From Parasphingorhabdus sp. SCSIO 66989 (lineage in GTDB: Bacteria; Pseudomonadota; Alphaproteobacteria; Sphingomonadales; Sphingomonadaceae): a stretch of DNA of 64,000 nt. Location of the stretch: NCBI RefSeq assembly GCF_032852305.1, contig NZ_CP136594.1, positions 124,001 through 188,000 of the forward strand, given 5' to 3'. A program made the translations under genes and the position numbers. The notes beneath the pieces are model-generated. The model was not told the origin of the DNA and did no database searches. It worked only from the letters and a program-made list of their open reading frames with translations. Below are positions 44,917 to 53,622 of this stretch, piece after piece (the first letter of the stretch is position 1; the number at the start of each line of letters is the position of its first letter).

Positions 44917-47070
44917 ATGCGTCTTACACTTATTCCCCTCACTCTGGCGGCTGCCTTGCTGACACCCGGCATCGCGTCTGCTCAGGACACTGCACAAGAA
45001 GAGAAAGTCACCCCCATGTCGCAACCGCCAATGGCCGAACAGCGTCCCTATAGTTTTGAAGCCCATGGCATCACCGTGGAGGACCCGTATTTCTGGCTGA
45101 AGGATCAGAGCTATCCCAAGGTCGACGACGAAGATGTCCTGGACTATCTCAAAGCAGAAAATGCCTGGTTCGAGCAAAATATGGCGGCGCACAAGCCGCT
45201 GATCGACACGCTGTTTGCCGAGATGAAGGGCCGGATCAAGGAAGACGACAGCTCGGTGCCGCAAAAGGATGGCGACTGGATATATTGGACCGAATTTGAG
45301 GAAGGCGCGCAATATCGCAAATGGTATCGCAAGCCGGTTTCGGGCGGCGACAAGGTGCTGATCCTTGACGAAACAGAACTGGCCAAAGACAAGGAATATT
45401 TCCGTCTCGGCGCGTTTTCGGTCAGCCCCGATGGCAATCTGCTCGCCTATGCCGCCGATGACAATGGCTCGGAGCGGTTTGATGCCCGGATCAAGGATCT
45501 GCGCACCGGCGAACTGCTTCCCGACACCATCCCCGGCACGCTGTCCAGCCTGATCTGGCGCGCTGACTCGGGCGCTCTGCTCTATGGTCTCGCCAATGAG
45601 AATTGGCGCACCGACAATGCGCGGCTGCATGTGCTCGGTACCCCGGTGGAGGATGATGTCGAGCTCTATAAGGAGAGCGATGAGGGCTATCGCGTCGGCA
45701 TAGGCACCACATCGAACGAGAAATATATCGTCATCGCCACCGGGGACAATGAGACCAGCGAAGTGCGGCTGGTGCCCGCCGATAATCCTACCGCCGAGCC
45801 GATATTGGTCGCCCCGCGCAAAAAGGGTCGCGAATATTCGGTCGAGGAGCGCGATGGCACGCTCTATATTCACAGCAATGACGAGCATATCAATTTCCGC
45901 CTCGCCACCGCCAGCATCGACAATCCCGGCGAATGGGCAACGCTGATCGCGGGCTCCGACGCCTTCTATATGACCGGCATGGAGGCCTATAAGGACTTCT
46001 ACGTCATCGAAGGCCGCCGTGACGGTCTCGATCAGGTGGAAATCCGCTATTATGATGACCCAGACCGGGTCGAGCCGATCCAGTTCCCCGAGGCGAGCTA
46101 TAATGCCGGGACAAGCAATAATCCCGAATGGGATGTCACCAAGCTGCGGCTTGGCTATGAGTCGATGGTCACGCCCGACACTGTTTATGACTATGATGTC
46201 GCGGCAAAGACGCTCGAAACGCTGAAGGTGCAGGAAATCCCCTCGGGCTATGATGCCGCGGAATATCGCACCGAGCGCGTCACCATTGAAGCACGCGATG
46301 GCGCGATGGTGCCGGTCTCTCTGGTCTATCACAAGGACACCAAACTCGACGGCGGCGCGCCGCTGCATCTCTATGCCTATGGCGCCTATGGCTATGCCGT
46401 GCCGCCCAATTTCTCGACCACAAGACTCAGCCTTGTCGATCGCGGCTTTGTCTATGCCATCGCCCATATTCGCGGCGGCGATGATCTGGGCCGCCAATGG
46501 TATCTCGACGGCAAGCTGAAGGCGCGCACCAATACCTTTAACGACTTTGTCGATGTTGCCCGCGGACTGGCGGCGAAAAACTATACCGCACTCGGCCGCA
46601 TCACCGCCAGTGGCGGCTCGGCCGGCGGGGAGCTGATGGGGGCAATCGTCAACAGCGACCCGGAAATCTGGGGCGCAGTGGCGGCGCATGTGCCGTTCGT
46701 CGATGTGCTCAACACGATGATGGATGAGAGCCTGCCACTGACCCCGGGCGAATGGCCCGAATGGGGCAATCCGATCACAAGCAAGGAGGATTTCGAATTT
46801 ATCCGCTCCTACAGCCCCTATGATCAGGTATCGGCGCAGAATTACCCGCCGCTGCTGGTCACCGCCGGCCTCAACGATCCGCGCGTCACCTATTGGGAAC
46901 CCGCCAAATGGGTCGCCAAGCTGCGCAACACCAAGACCGACGACAATATGCTGCTCTTAAAAACCAATATGGGCGCAGGCCATGGCGGCAAGTCAGGGCG
47001 TTTTGACTCGCTCTATGAGACGGCGGAGGAGTTTGCGTTTATCCTGTGGCAGATGGAGATGGCGGAGTAA
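44917..47070 (+). CDS. Oligopeptidase B-like serine peptidase (S9A), exported
   Basis: A prolyl oligopeptidase family enzyme of about 717 residues with an N-terminal beta-propeller and a C-terminal alpha/beta-hydrolase domain. The catalytic Ser is in GGSAGGELMG, the Asp in GLNDPRVTYWE and the His in GAGHGGKSGR. It is closest to oligopeptidase B, which cuts after basic residues in short peptides. A signal peptide (LTLIPLTLAAALLTPGIASA) points to the periplasm. The ATG at 44917 has GGAG 6 bp upstream. It is divergent from the aminopeptidase P gene. Confidence 0.93.
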   Translation: MRLTLIPLTLAAALLTPGIASAQDTAQEEKVTPMSQPPMAEQRPYSFEAHGITVEDPYFWLKDQSYPKVDDEDVLDYLKAENAWFEQNMAAHKPLIDTLFAEMKGRIKEDDSSVPQKDGDWIYWTEFEEGAQYRKWYRKPVSGGDKVLILDETELAKDKEYFRLGAFSVSPDGNLLAYAADDNGSERFDARIKDLRTGELLPDTIPGTLSSLIWRADSGALLYGLANENWRTDNARLHVLGTPVEDDVELYKESDEGYRVGIGTTSNEKYIVIATGDNETSEVRLVPADNPTAEPILVAPRKKGREYSVEERDGTLYIHSNDEHINFRLATASIDNPGEWATLIAGSDAFYMTGMEAYKDFYVIEGRRDGLDQVEIRYYDDPDRVEPIQFPEASYNAGTSNNPEWDVTKLRLGYESMVTPDTVYDYDVAAKTLETLKVQEIPSGYDAAEYRTERVTIEARDGAMVPVSLVYHKDTKLDGGAPLHLYAYGAYGYAVPPNFSTTRLSLVDRGFVYAIAHIRGGDDLGRQWYLDGKLKARTNTFNDFVDVARGLAAKNYTALGRITASGGSAGGELMGAIVNSDPEIWGAVAAHVPFVDVLNTMMDESLPLTPGEWPEWGNPITSKEDFEFIRSYSPYDQVSAQNYPPLLVTAGLNDPRVTYWEPAKWVAKLRNTKTDDNMLLLKTNMGAGHGGKSGRFDSLYETAEEFAFILWQMEMAE

Positions 47071-47101
47071 GAGTTAGAGCAGGCCAGTATCGTCCCGAAT
47101 C

Positions 47102-47287
47102 ATGATCGGTTATCTGGCTCTCATTATCCTCTCACTGACCGCGCTTGTGATCACAAGAATCGCGATCAAAAGGAATCGGCAATGGCAGCTGCTCTTGCCG
47201 GTTCCTATTTATATGGCGGTACTCTTTCTGGCGACTGCATTGCTTATCGCAGATATCAGATATCAGGCTCACATTTCACTGTATTGA
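47102..47287 (+). CDS. Possible small membrane protein
   Basis: A 61-residue frame with two hydrophobic spans (LALIILSLTALVITRIAI and LLLPVPIYMAVLFLATALLI) separated by a basic loop. It begins 31 bp after the oligopeptidase stop, and its last codons overlap the TacA promoter. The composition is convincing for a membrane peptide, but no family is recognised and no strong ribosome site is seen. Confidence 0.45.
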   Translation: MIGYLALIILSLTALVITRIAIKRNRQWQLLLPVPIYMAVLFLATALLIADIRYQAHISLY

Positions 47288-47315
47288 CATTGTATATACG
47301 CAACTGCATATACAA
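47284..47315 (+). promoter_or_regulatory. TacAT promoter and operator
   Basis: A TTGACA -35 box (47284-47289) is followed by the inverted repeat TTGTATAT-N10-ATATACAA (47290-47315), which covers the expected -10 region. The antitoxin ATG comes 4 bp later, so the transcript is nearly leaderless. The layout fits the autorepression usual for toxin-antitoxin operons. Confidence 0.65.
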
Positions 47316-47318
47316 GGT

Positions 47319-47609
47319 ATGCAACAGGCCGAACCATCCTCCACCAGCAAGAGCACGATCAATCTGCGGATTGAGACACAGACGCGCGATATGATTGATA
47401 CAGCGGCGGCGATGCTGGGCAAGACGCGCACCGAATTTATGGTCGAAAGCGCGCGGCTAAAGGCGATTGATGTCACCCTGGATCAACAGCTTTTTGCGCT
47501 TGATAGTGATGGCCATGCTGCTTTTACCGAAGCGCTGGACAATCCAGCGCCACCGGGCACCAAGCTGCGCGCGTTGCTCAAGCGCAAGCCCGCATGGGAG
47601 CAAAGCTGA
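47319..47609 (+). CDS. DUF1778 antitoxin, TacA-like
   Basis: A 96-residue antitoxin of the DUF1778/TacA family. The ribbon-helix-helix DNA-binding part is KSTINLRIETQTRDMIDTAA followed by MLGKTRTEFMVESA. The C-terminal part (LDQQLFALDSDGHAAFTEAL) would wrap the GNAT toxin. The toxin gene starts 9 bp downstream. It presumably binds the ATATACAA palindrome in its own promoter. Pairing with a GNAT gene is the standard TacAT layout. Confidence 0.88.
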   Translation: MQQAEPSSTSKSTINLRIETQTRDMIDTAAAMLGKTRTEFMVESARLKAIDVTLDQQLFALDSDGHAAFTEALDNPAPPGTKLRALLKRKPAWEQS

Positions 47610-47618
47610 CCGTCCGGC

Positions 47619-48107
47619 ATGGTTTCCGCGCCGCGCCCTCTCTCGGCAGAAGATGATCTGTCCGCTTTTGACTGTGGCGACCTGGCACTTAACCAGTGGC
47701 TCAGGCAAAAGGCGCTAAAGAATGAAAGCCGTTTCTCGCGCACCTATATTGTGTGTTCGGAGAGGCGTGTTGTCGGCTATTATGCCGTAGCGGCAGGATC
47801 GGTGCAGCGCGAGGCAGCGCCCTCGCGGTTGAAGCGCAATGCGCCCGACCCGATACCCGTTGCCATCCTGGGGCGACTGGCGGTTGACCAGTCATTTCAG
47901 GGGCAGGGATTGGGCAAAGATATGCTGGCCGATGGGCTGCGCCGCATGGCTCTGGCCTCGCGCAGCATTGGCATCGCCGCCATATTGGTGCAGGCCAAAG
48001 ACGATGCAGCGCGCGACTTCTATCTCTCCTGCGCAGAATTTCTTTCGATGCCGGGCCAAGAACGCACTTTATTTCTGCCGATGGAAACCATAGTCGCAAG
48101 CCTATGA
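47619..48107 (+). CDS. GNAT toxin, TacT-like
   Basis: A 162-residue acetyltransferase of the TacT type. In Salmonella such toxins acetylate the amino group of aminoacyl-tRNAs and stop translation. The acetyl-CoA loop is QSFQGQGLGKDML (the Q/RxxGxG/A motif), and the end motif with a Tyr (DFYLSCAEF) is the likely general acid site. LSAEDDLSAFDCGDLALNQWL at the start is typical of the family, read here as LSAEDDLSAFDCGDLALNQW plus one residue. It follows the antitoxin by 9 bp and overlaps a thioesterase gene (ATGA). Confidence 0.88.
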   Translation: MVSAPRPLSAEDDLSAFDCGDLALNQWLRQKALKNESRFSRTYIVCSERRVVGYYAVAAGSVQREAAPSRLKRNAPDPIPVAILGRLAVDQSFQGQGLGKDMLADGLRRMALASRSIGIAAILVQAKDDAARDFYLSCAEFLSMPGQERTLFLPMETIVASL

Positions 48108-48502
48108 CTCCTTTCACCCTCGCCTTCACGGCCCAATCGCAACACATTGACGAGCTTGGCCATGTCAACAACGCCGTGTGGGTACAGTGGATTCAGGATA
48201 TCGCCACCGCGCATTGGGGCAGCATTGCGCCAGAAGAGATGCACCAGCGCTATATCTGGATGGTGACGCGGCACGAGATTGATTATCGCGGCAATATCGC
48301 GCTCGGCGAAAGCGTCACCGGGCGGACATGGATATCCGAACCACCACGCGGCGCGCGGTTCAACCGCAATGTCGCCTTTGACAATGCGCAAGGCAAGACC
48401 ATCGTCCAAGCGGTCACCAGCTGGGCCTTGCTTGATCGGCAGACACAAAAACTGCTGCGTGTGCGTGAGGATATTACCGGGCTGTTCGGGGTGAACGCCT
48501 GA
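48104..48502 (+). CDS. Acyl-CoA thioesterase, hotdog fold
   Basis: A 132-residue single hotdog-domain thioesterase of the YbgC/FadM type: HIDELGHVNNAVWVQWIQDI carries the family's D-x-x-G-H-V-N-N pattern, followed by a strand series ending in SWALLDRQTQKLLRV. It acts on acyl-CoA esters. Its ATG overlaps the TacT stop by 4 bp, so a metabolic gene is translated from the toxin-antitoxin transcript; this may be chance or may reflect readthrough. The OafA-type gene follows 65 bp later. Confidence 0.85.
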   Translation: MTPFTLAFTAQSQHIDELGHVNNAVWVQWIQDIATAHWGSIAPEEMHQRYIWMVTRHEIDYRGNIALGESVTGRTWISEPPRGARFNRNVAFDNAQGKTIVQAVTSWALLDRQTQKLLRVREDITGLFGVNA

Positions 48503-48567
48503 TGAAAATATGTGCAAACAGCACTTGCCTATCGCTTTATTAACCATGTTTTGCGATTGGCCGTCAT

Positions 48568-50502
48568 ATGACCGCCATTGCCTATAGACCGGAGATAGAT
48601 GGCCTGCGCGCGCTGGCTGTCTTACCGGTCATGCTGTTTCATGCCGGTTTTGCAGCCTTTTCCGGCGGCTATGTCGGGGTCGACATCTTCTTCGTCATCT
48701 CCGGCTATCTGATCACCTCGATCATCATCAACGAGGCGGAGCAGGGCCAGTTCTCGCTGCTGCGCTTCTATGAGCGGCGCGCGCGGCGGATTTTGCCGGC
48801 CTTGCTGCTGGTCATCGTCGCGACTTTGCCGCCATCCTATTTCTGGATGCTCGGCAGCCAATGGGATAATTATTCGGAAAGCCTGGTCGCGGTCGCATTA
48901 TTTGCCAGCAATATATTGTTCTGGCTGCAGGATGGCTATTTTGCCGGACTATCCGAAGAAAAGCCGCTGCTGCACACATGGTCTTTGGCGGTGGAAGAGC
49001 AATATTATATTCTCTTCCCGCTTTTGTTGTTGCTGGTGCTGCGCTTTCGCCGTGACTGGCTGTTACCACTGATAATCGTGATTGCCGGTGCCAGCCTGGG
49101 TTGGGCCGAATATGCTGCGCGGGTCTGGCCCACTGCCAATTTCTATTTACTGCCCAGCCGTATCTGGGAACTCGCAGCGGGAGTCATATGCGCGCTGTGG
49201 CTGCGACAGGGTGGCAGAGAAAAGATAGCCCAAAAGAGCAGGACAGTGATCAACGCCGCCGCGATAGCCGGACTCGGCCTGATCGCGGCTTCCATTTTCC
49301 TGTTTACCGCCGCAACGCCCATTCCTTCGCTTCTGGCGCTAATGCCGGTGGGCGGCACCGCACTGATCATTGTGTTTGCCACGCGGCAAAGCTGGGTTGG
49401 CAAGGGGCTCAGTTTTCGCCCATTAGTGGCCATAGGGCTGATCAGCTATGGGGCCTATCTCTGGCACCAGCCGATCCTGGCCTATTACCGCATCAAAAGC
49501 TTTCACCACGACACAGTCACACTCTGCCTGTTGCTGCTGCTGTCCCTGGTCCTCGCGTGGATCAGCTATTATCTGGTTGAAAGGCCAATGCGTCACACGC
49601 TGCTCAAGGGCCGCTCACCCTTGCCTTTTCTCGGCCTTTCGTTGGCTGCTCTGGCCCTGCTTATCGCGATAGGCCTATGGGGCCGCTATATGCCACCTCA
49701 GCTGCCGCATGAAAGCCGCTATGGTGTCGCCACCAGTGCAGGCAATGGCAATGATTGGCGCATGCATTATGCAGCATCTGAAAATGAAGATCGCGAGGCG
49801 GGCATCATTCTCTATGGTGACAGCCAGGCGCAACAATATGCAGCGGCACTATTGACCAGGGCCAGAGACAGGCAGGCAAGTTTTGATTATCTCGGAGCGC
49901 CAAGCTGTATTGGCTTTGGCGACCTCTTCAGCCTCGTGCGCGGGACTATAGCCCGGCAATGCCGGGATAATCATCGTGCGATGAGGACCGCTTTGGAGAA
50001 GCATCCAGACCGCGTCTTGGTCATCGCGCAGGACTGGACCGCACCGCTGGCCGACAGCAAAGGCACACGACTAGGAAGCTCTGGGGCGGGTAAGGATGCC
50101 ATGGCTGCTTCAGAACTGCGTAAACGGTTCACGGATTTCATAGAGGATCTGCCGGAAAGCCGAAAAGTCATTATCATCGGGCAGGTTCCGACAGCACGCG
50201 CGGCGCTTGAGACAATGGAACATGGCCCAGCGCGCTGCCAACAATATGTCGATGCCGAGTGCCCGGACCACTATCCTCGCCGCCATGGGCTTATGCGGGA
50301 TTTCAATAGCGCTATGGCCAAGCTGGCAGCCAAGCACAGCAATATCATATTTATCGATCCCTATGCTGTTCTATGCGACTCAACCCACTGCTTCATCCGG
50401 CGCGACGGGGCTTTTATCTATTATGATGACCAGCATCTGACACCTTATGCCGCCCGGAATATCGCAGAACTGATCGATATGGCCATCGATACAGTGCGAT
50501 AG
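48568..50502 (+). CDS. OafA-type acyltransferase with SGNH domain
   Basis: A 644-residue membrane acyltransferase. The N-terminal part (about 1-365) is an acyltransferase-3 domain with ten or so spans: start YRPEIDGLRALAVLPVMLFH, the VGVDIFFVISGYLIT block and LHTWSLAVEEQYY. The C-terminal part (about 415-640) is an SGNH hydrolase-like domain with the Gly-Asp-Ser start ILYGDSQAQQ and a final DDQHLTPYAA Asp/His pair. Such fusions add acetyl groups to periplasmic glycans or lipopolysaccharide O-antigen. The acceptor is unknown. Confidence 0.93.
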   Translation: MTAIAYRPEIDGLRALAVLPVMLFHAGFAAFSGGYVGVDIFFVISGYLITSIIINEAEQGQFSLLRFYERRARRILPALLLVIVATLPPSYFWMLGSQWDNYSESLVAVALFASNILFWLQDGYFAGLSEEKPLLHTWSLAVEEQYYILFPLLLLLVLRFRRDWLLPLIIVIAGASLGWAEYAARVWPTANFYLLPSRIWELAAGVICALWLRQGGREKIAQKSRTVINAAAIAGLGLIAASIFLFTAATPIPSLLALMPVGGTALIIVFATRQSWVGKGLSFRPLVAIGLISYGAYLWHQPILAYYRIKSFHHDTVTLCLLLLLSLVLAWISYYLVERPMRHTLLKGRSPLPFLGLSLAALALLIAIGLWGRYMPPQLPHESRYGVATSAGNGNDWRMHYAASENEDREAGIILYGDSQAQQYAAALLTRARDRQASFDYLGAPSCIGFGDLFSLVRGTIARQCRDNHRAMRTALEKHPDRVLVIAQDWTAPLADSKGTRLGSSGAGKDAMAASELRKRFTDFIEDLPESRKVIIIGQVPTARAALETMEHGPARCQQYVDAECPDHYPRRHGLMRDFNSAMAKLAAKHSNIIFIDPYAVLCDSTHCFIRRDGAFIYYDDQHLTPYAARNIAELIDMAIDTVR

Positions 50503-50516
50503 AATCGGGTCAGGGG

Positions 50517-50564
50517 TTGACAGTACGCAGCAACAATGACAGATATTTCTGTCATGACAGAAAT
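50517..50564 (+). promoter_or_regulatory. Promoter and palindromic operator of GbsR-type regulator
   Basis: TTGACA at 50517-50522 and a weak -10 (CAGATA, 50540-50545) precede the perfect 20-bp palindrome ATTTCTGTCATGACAGAAAT at 50545-50564. The palindrome contains the preferred start codon (50554). This implies a leaderless transcript and autorepression. A related 20-bp site is found at 51179-51198. Confidence 0.6.
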
Positions 50565-51141
50565 TACAGAGATCGCACCACAGAATGATTCGCCGCAGCA
50601 AGACAGCCTGCCGCCTGCGGTGCGGCAGTTTGTGCTGCATTGGGGCGAGATGGGTGGCCAATGGGGCGTCAACCGTACCGTGGCACAGATCCATGCTCTG
50701 CTCTATCTCGCCGAGCGGCCAATGCACGCCGAAGAGATTAGCGATCAGCTTGCTATCGCCCGCAGCAATGCTTCCAATTCGCTCAAGGAACTGATGGGCT
50801 GGAAGCTGATCCGCCGGGTGCCGATAATGGGTGACAGGCGCGACCATTTCACCGCCGAGCTGGATCTGTGGCAGATGATGACTCGCATTGCCGAGGGCCG
50901 CAAGCAGCGCGAGATTGACCCCGCTGTCGCCGCGCTCAGCATCTGTCGTGAAGAAGCCGCCAATGATCCGCGTATTTCGGCTGCCGCGCGTGAGCGGATT
51001 GAATCGATGCATGATTTTGTGACCACCATGGATGGCTGGTATTCGGAAATGATCACCATCCCCACCGGCACACTGGCACGGCTTATTAAAATGGGTCGCA
51101 AGGTGCTGAAATTCATCCCGAAAGGCAAAAAGGCGGACTGA
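50554..51141 (+). CDS. MarR/GbsR-type transcriptional regulator
   Basis: A winged-helix regulator of about 195 residues, of the GbsR-like branch of the MarR group. The HTH region is TVAQIHALLYLAERPMHAEE, then LAIARSNASNSLKELMGWKL, with a wing at VPIMGDRRDHFTAE and a long C-terminal helical dimer part. A start at 50536 is possible, but a 20-bp palindrome and the likely promoter favour 50554. The DUF4166/TIGR01777 pair starts 74 bp downstream, with a similar palindrome in front, so this protein probably controls both. Confidence 0.82.
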   Translation: MTEITEIAPQNDSPQQDSLPPAVRQFVLHWGEMGGQWGVNRTVAQIHALLYLAERPMHAEEISDQLAIARSNASNSLKELMGWKLIRRVPIMGDRRDHFTAELDLWQMMTRIAEGRKQREIDPAVAALSICREEAANDPRISAAARERIESMHDFVTTMDGWYSEMITIPTGTLARLIKMGRKVLKFIPKGKKAD

Positions 51142-51178
51142 GAAGGGCGCTTATCGGCGCAAAAAAATTTGACTAGTT

Positions 51179-51198
51179 ATTTCTCTCTATACGGAAAT
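51179..51198 (+). promoter_or_regulatory. Second operator-like palindrome before DUF4166 gene
   Basis: ATTTCTCTCTATACGGAAAT matches the regulator's own palindrome (50545-50564) at 15 of 20 positions, keeping the ATTTCT and GAAAT ends and the spacing. A TTGACT -35-like box lies just upstream at 51169-51174. It is 16 bp before the ATG of the DUF4166 gene. Confidence 0.5.
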
Positions 51199-51214
51199 AT
51201 CAGGATTAACGATT

Positions 51215-51922
51215 ATGGCTGGAAATATCGCAATAAAAGACAAGCATAGTGTTTCGGCACCGCAAAGCAAAGAGGCCGAAGCGCGATTCAACACCCCGAC
51301 GCCCTGCCCCGATTTCGCCCAGCTCTTGCCGCGCGGCAAATGGCTCGGTCTGCCCGCCGCCATCCGTCGCCGCTTCTCGCGCAGTGCAGCGGGCAACAGC
51401 GTGATCAGCTATCACGGCATGGTGGTGGAGCAGAAGGCCAATGCCGCGGGCTGGCTGATCACCCAAGCGGCGCGGCTGATCGGCGCGCCTCTGCCCTTTT
51501 CAGTCTGCGGTCCGGCAGCGGTGACCATCACCAGCCTGCCTGCCCATGGCAGTGCCCCTGCCGGTCAGATCTGGTCGCGCCAATATGGCCGCCAAGCCGG
51601 TTTCCCCCAGGTCATCCATTCGGTGAAGCGCTTTGCCGGACCGACGGGCCTAGAGGAATATCTCGGCATGGGCATCGGCATTGCCCTGCGGCTGGAGGCG
51701 GATGCGCAGAGCCTCGACTTTATCAGCGACCATTATTTCCTGATGCTGTTCGGCACGCGATTGCGCCTGCCGCGCTGGCTCAGCCCCGGCGATTTGCGCA
51801 TCGGTCATATCGCAAAAGGCGAGCATCGCTTCGCCTTCACCCTGAAGCTCTCGCACCGCTTGTTCGGCGTGATGATCGAGCAAGTCTGCCTGTTTGAAGA
51901 TGAGGAGAAAGCACCATGCTGA
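51215..51922 (+). CDS. DUF4166 protein
   Basis: A 235-residue protein with the DUF4166 domain in its C-terminal part: FAQLLPRGKWLGLPAAIRRR at the front, WSRQYGRQAGFPQVIHSVKR in the middle and FGTRLRLPRWLSPGDLRIGH before a final beta segment. The family has no known function, but it often sits beside NAD-dependent epimerases. It overlaps the TIGR01777 gene by 7 bp. A 20-bp palindrome before the gene matches the operator of the neighbouring regulator. Confidence 0.82.
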   Translation: MAGNIAIKDKHSVSAPQSKEAEARFNTPTPCPDFAQLLPRGKWLGLPAAIRRRFSRSAAGNSVISYHGMVVEQKANAAGWLITQAARLIGAPLPFSVCGPAAVTITSLPAHGSAPAGQIWSRQYGRQAGFPQVIHSVKRFAGPTGLEEYLGMGIGIALRLEADAQSLDFISDHYFLMLFGTRLRLPRWLSPGDLRIGHIAKGEHRFAFTLKLSHRLFGVMIEQVCLFEDEEKAPC

Positions 51923-53454
51923 ATGATCCGATCTTGATCGCCCTGTTGCTTTTGCAGATATTCATGGGCGCGTTTGATACGCTGTTTCATCATGAGATGA
52001 CGCAGCGACTGGGCTGGTCCAAAGGCCAGCAATTCGAATTGCGACTGCATGGCGTACGCAACCTGATCTATGCCGCTGTCTTTCTGATGCTCGGCCTGAC
52101 CGCCCCTGCTGGTGCCTGGGCGATCGCCCTGATGGCATTACTGGTGATTGAGCTGGGCATCACCTTGGTGGACTTTGTCGAAGAAGACCGGGTGCGGCTG
52201 CTGCCCGCCAGCGAGCGGGTTACCCATACGCTGCTGACGCTCAACTATGGCGTGGTGCTGGCGCTGTTGCTGCCCAAGCTGTTTGCCGCCGCGCAGCTGC
52301 CGAGCGCTCTGCCTTTCGTCTGGCAGGGATGGCTGGCAACCTTTCTCGCGCTCTCGGCGCTGTCGGTGATCATCTTCGGCCTGCGCGATCTGTTCGCCGC
52401 GCGGCGTCTTGATGCCATGGCCGAACTGGGCGACGACCCGGCGGCACTGGCCAGCGCATTGCCGCCACAGCAGCGCGTTCTGGTGGCGGGCGGCACCGGC
52501 TTTGTCGGCAGCCGTCTGGTCGAAGCGCTGGTCGATGCCGGGCATGAGGTCAGTGTATTGACCCGCAGCATCTCCAGCGCCCGCCATCTGCGCCATCCGG
52601 TCAAGCTGATGAACAGTCTCGACTGGATCGCCGATGAGCATCCCGATGGCCGCCCCTATTTTGATGCCATCATCAATCTTGCCGGCGCTTCGGTCGCAGG
52701 CGGGCTGTGGACCGCCAAGCGCAAGCAACTCATCTTAGACAGCCGCGCCGAGGTGGCGCAGCAACTGCACGACTTTTGCCGTCGTCAGATCAGCCGCCCG
52801 CCTGTCTATATCGCTGCCAGCGCGGTCGGCTATTATGGCGATAGCGGCGAGGCAGTGATCGATGAGGGCAGCACTTCCGGTCAGGGGTTTGCGGCGGAGA
52901 GCTGCCGCGAGGTCGAGGCATTGGCGGACCGCTTCGCGCTGTTCGGCATGCGTATCGTCAAGCTGCGCATTGGCATGGTGCTGGCGCATCAAGGTGGGCT
53001 TGTGGCGCAATTACTGCTGCCCTTCGAATTTGGCGCAGGCGGCCCGATTGGTAATGGGCGGCAGTGGATGAGCTGGATCCATCGCGATGATCTGGTGCGC
53101 GCCATCGTCTTCTGCATGGCGCGCAAAGAGGTCAGCGGCGCGGTCAATGCGGTTGCGCCCAATCCGGTGCGGCAACGCGACTTTGCTCGCGCCTTTGGCC
53201 GCATATTGCAGCGTCCGGCCTTTATGCCGCTGCCAACATGGCTGCTGAAACCGCTGCTTGGCGAGATGGCGGACGACCTGTTCCTCGCCAGCCAGAAGGC
53301 GCTGCCGGTCAAGCTGCTGTTTAACGGCTTCCGCTTCCGCCATGGCGATATCGACAGCGCTTTGCCTGCGGCTTTGGGGATTGCACCGCCAAAGGCAAAG
53401 CGATCCGTTGCCGCGCAGTCGCGTCAGTGGAAGGAAGCGAGGTTGCTGAGTTAG
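51916..53454 (+). CDS. TIGR01777 epimerase with N-terminal membrane domain
   Basis: A 512-residue fusion. Residues 1-160 form a domain of about four spans with conserved polar residues (DTLFHHEMTQ, ELRLHGVRN, DFVEEDR, ERVTHTLL) that could bind metal. Residues 185-500 form a TIGR01777-type SDR: dinucleotide loop VAGGTGFVGSRLVEALV (190-206), YIAASAVGYYGDSG and a DUF1731-like tail. Most TIGR01777 proteins lack the membrane part. The substrate is unknown; a membrane lipid or other hydrophobic compound would fit. It is co-translated with the DUF4166 gene. Confidence 0.85.
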   Translation: MLNDPILIALLLLQIFMGAFDTLFHHEMTQRLGWSKGQQFELRLHGVRNLIYAAVFLMLGLTAPAGAWAIALMALLVIELGITLVDFVEEDRVRLLPASERVTHTLLTLNYGVVLALLLPKLFAAAQLPSALPFVWQGWLATFLALSALSVIIFGLRDLFAARRLDAMAELGDDPAALASALPPQQRVLVAGGTGFVGSRLVEALVDAGHEVSVLTRSISSARHLRHPVKLMNSLDWIADEHPDGRPYFDAIINLAGASVAGGLWTAKRKQLILDSRAEVAQQLHDFCRRQISRPPVYIAASAVGYYGDSGEAVIDEGSTSGQGFAAESCREVEALADRFALFGMRIVKLRIGMVLAHQGGLVAQLLLPFEFGAGGPIGNGRQWMSWIHRDDLVRAIVFCMARKEVSGAVNAVAPNPVRQRDFARAFGRILQRPAFMPLPTWLLKPLLGEMADDLFLASQKALPVKLLFNGFRFRHGDIDSALPAALGIAPPKAKRSVAAQSRQWKEARLLS

Positions 53455-53477
53455 CACAAGGCCAAACTTGAATTGTT

Positions 53478-53559
53478 CGTCATTGCGAGGAGCGAAGCGA
53501 CGCGGCAATCCAGAGCAACGCGAGACGCCCTGGATTGCTTCGCTACGCTCGCAATGACG
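53478..53559. repeat. CGTCATTGCGAG palindromic repeat, copy 3
   Basis: An 82-bp copy close to that at 24606 (identical for CGTCATTGCGAGGAGCGAAG and onward to GGCAATCCAGAGCA). After it, at 53580-53607, comes ACCCTTCGAAGGACTCAGGG, part of another common intergenic palindrome. Confidence 0.85.
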
Positions 53560-53622
53560 TTTGAAGGTAAAACGACATAGACCCTTCGAAGGACTCAGGG
53601 CTAACGGTGAGAATAAGCAAAG

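Noticed and set aside
44803-46689. Upstream extension of the aminopeptidase P frame to a 1226-residue protein
   Set aside because: The added part is antisense to the oligopeptidase B gene, has no peptidase features, and a good ATG with a ribosome site exists at 44802.
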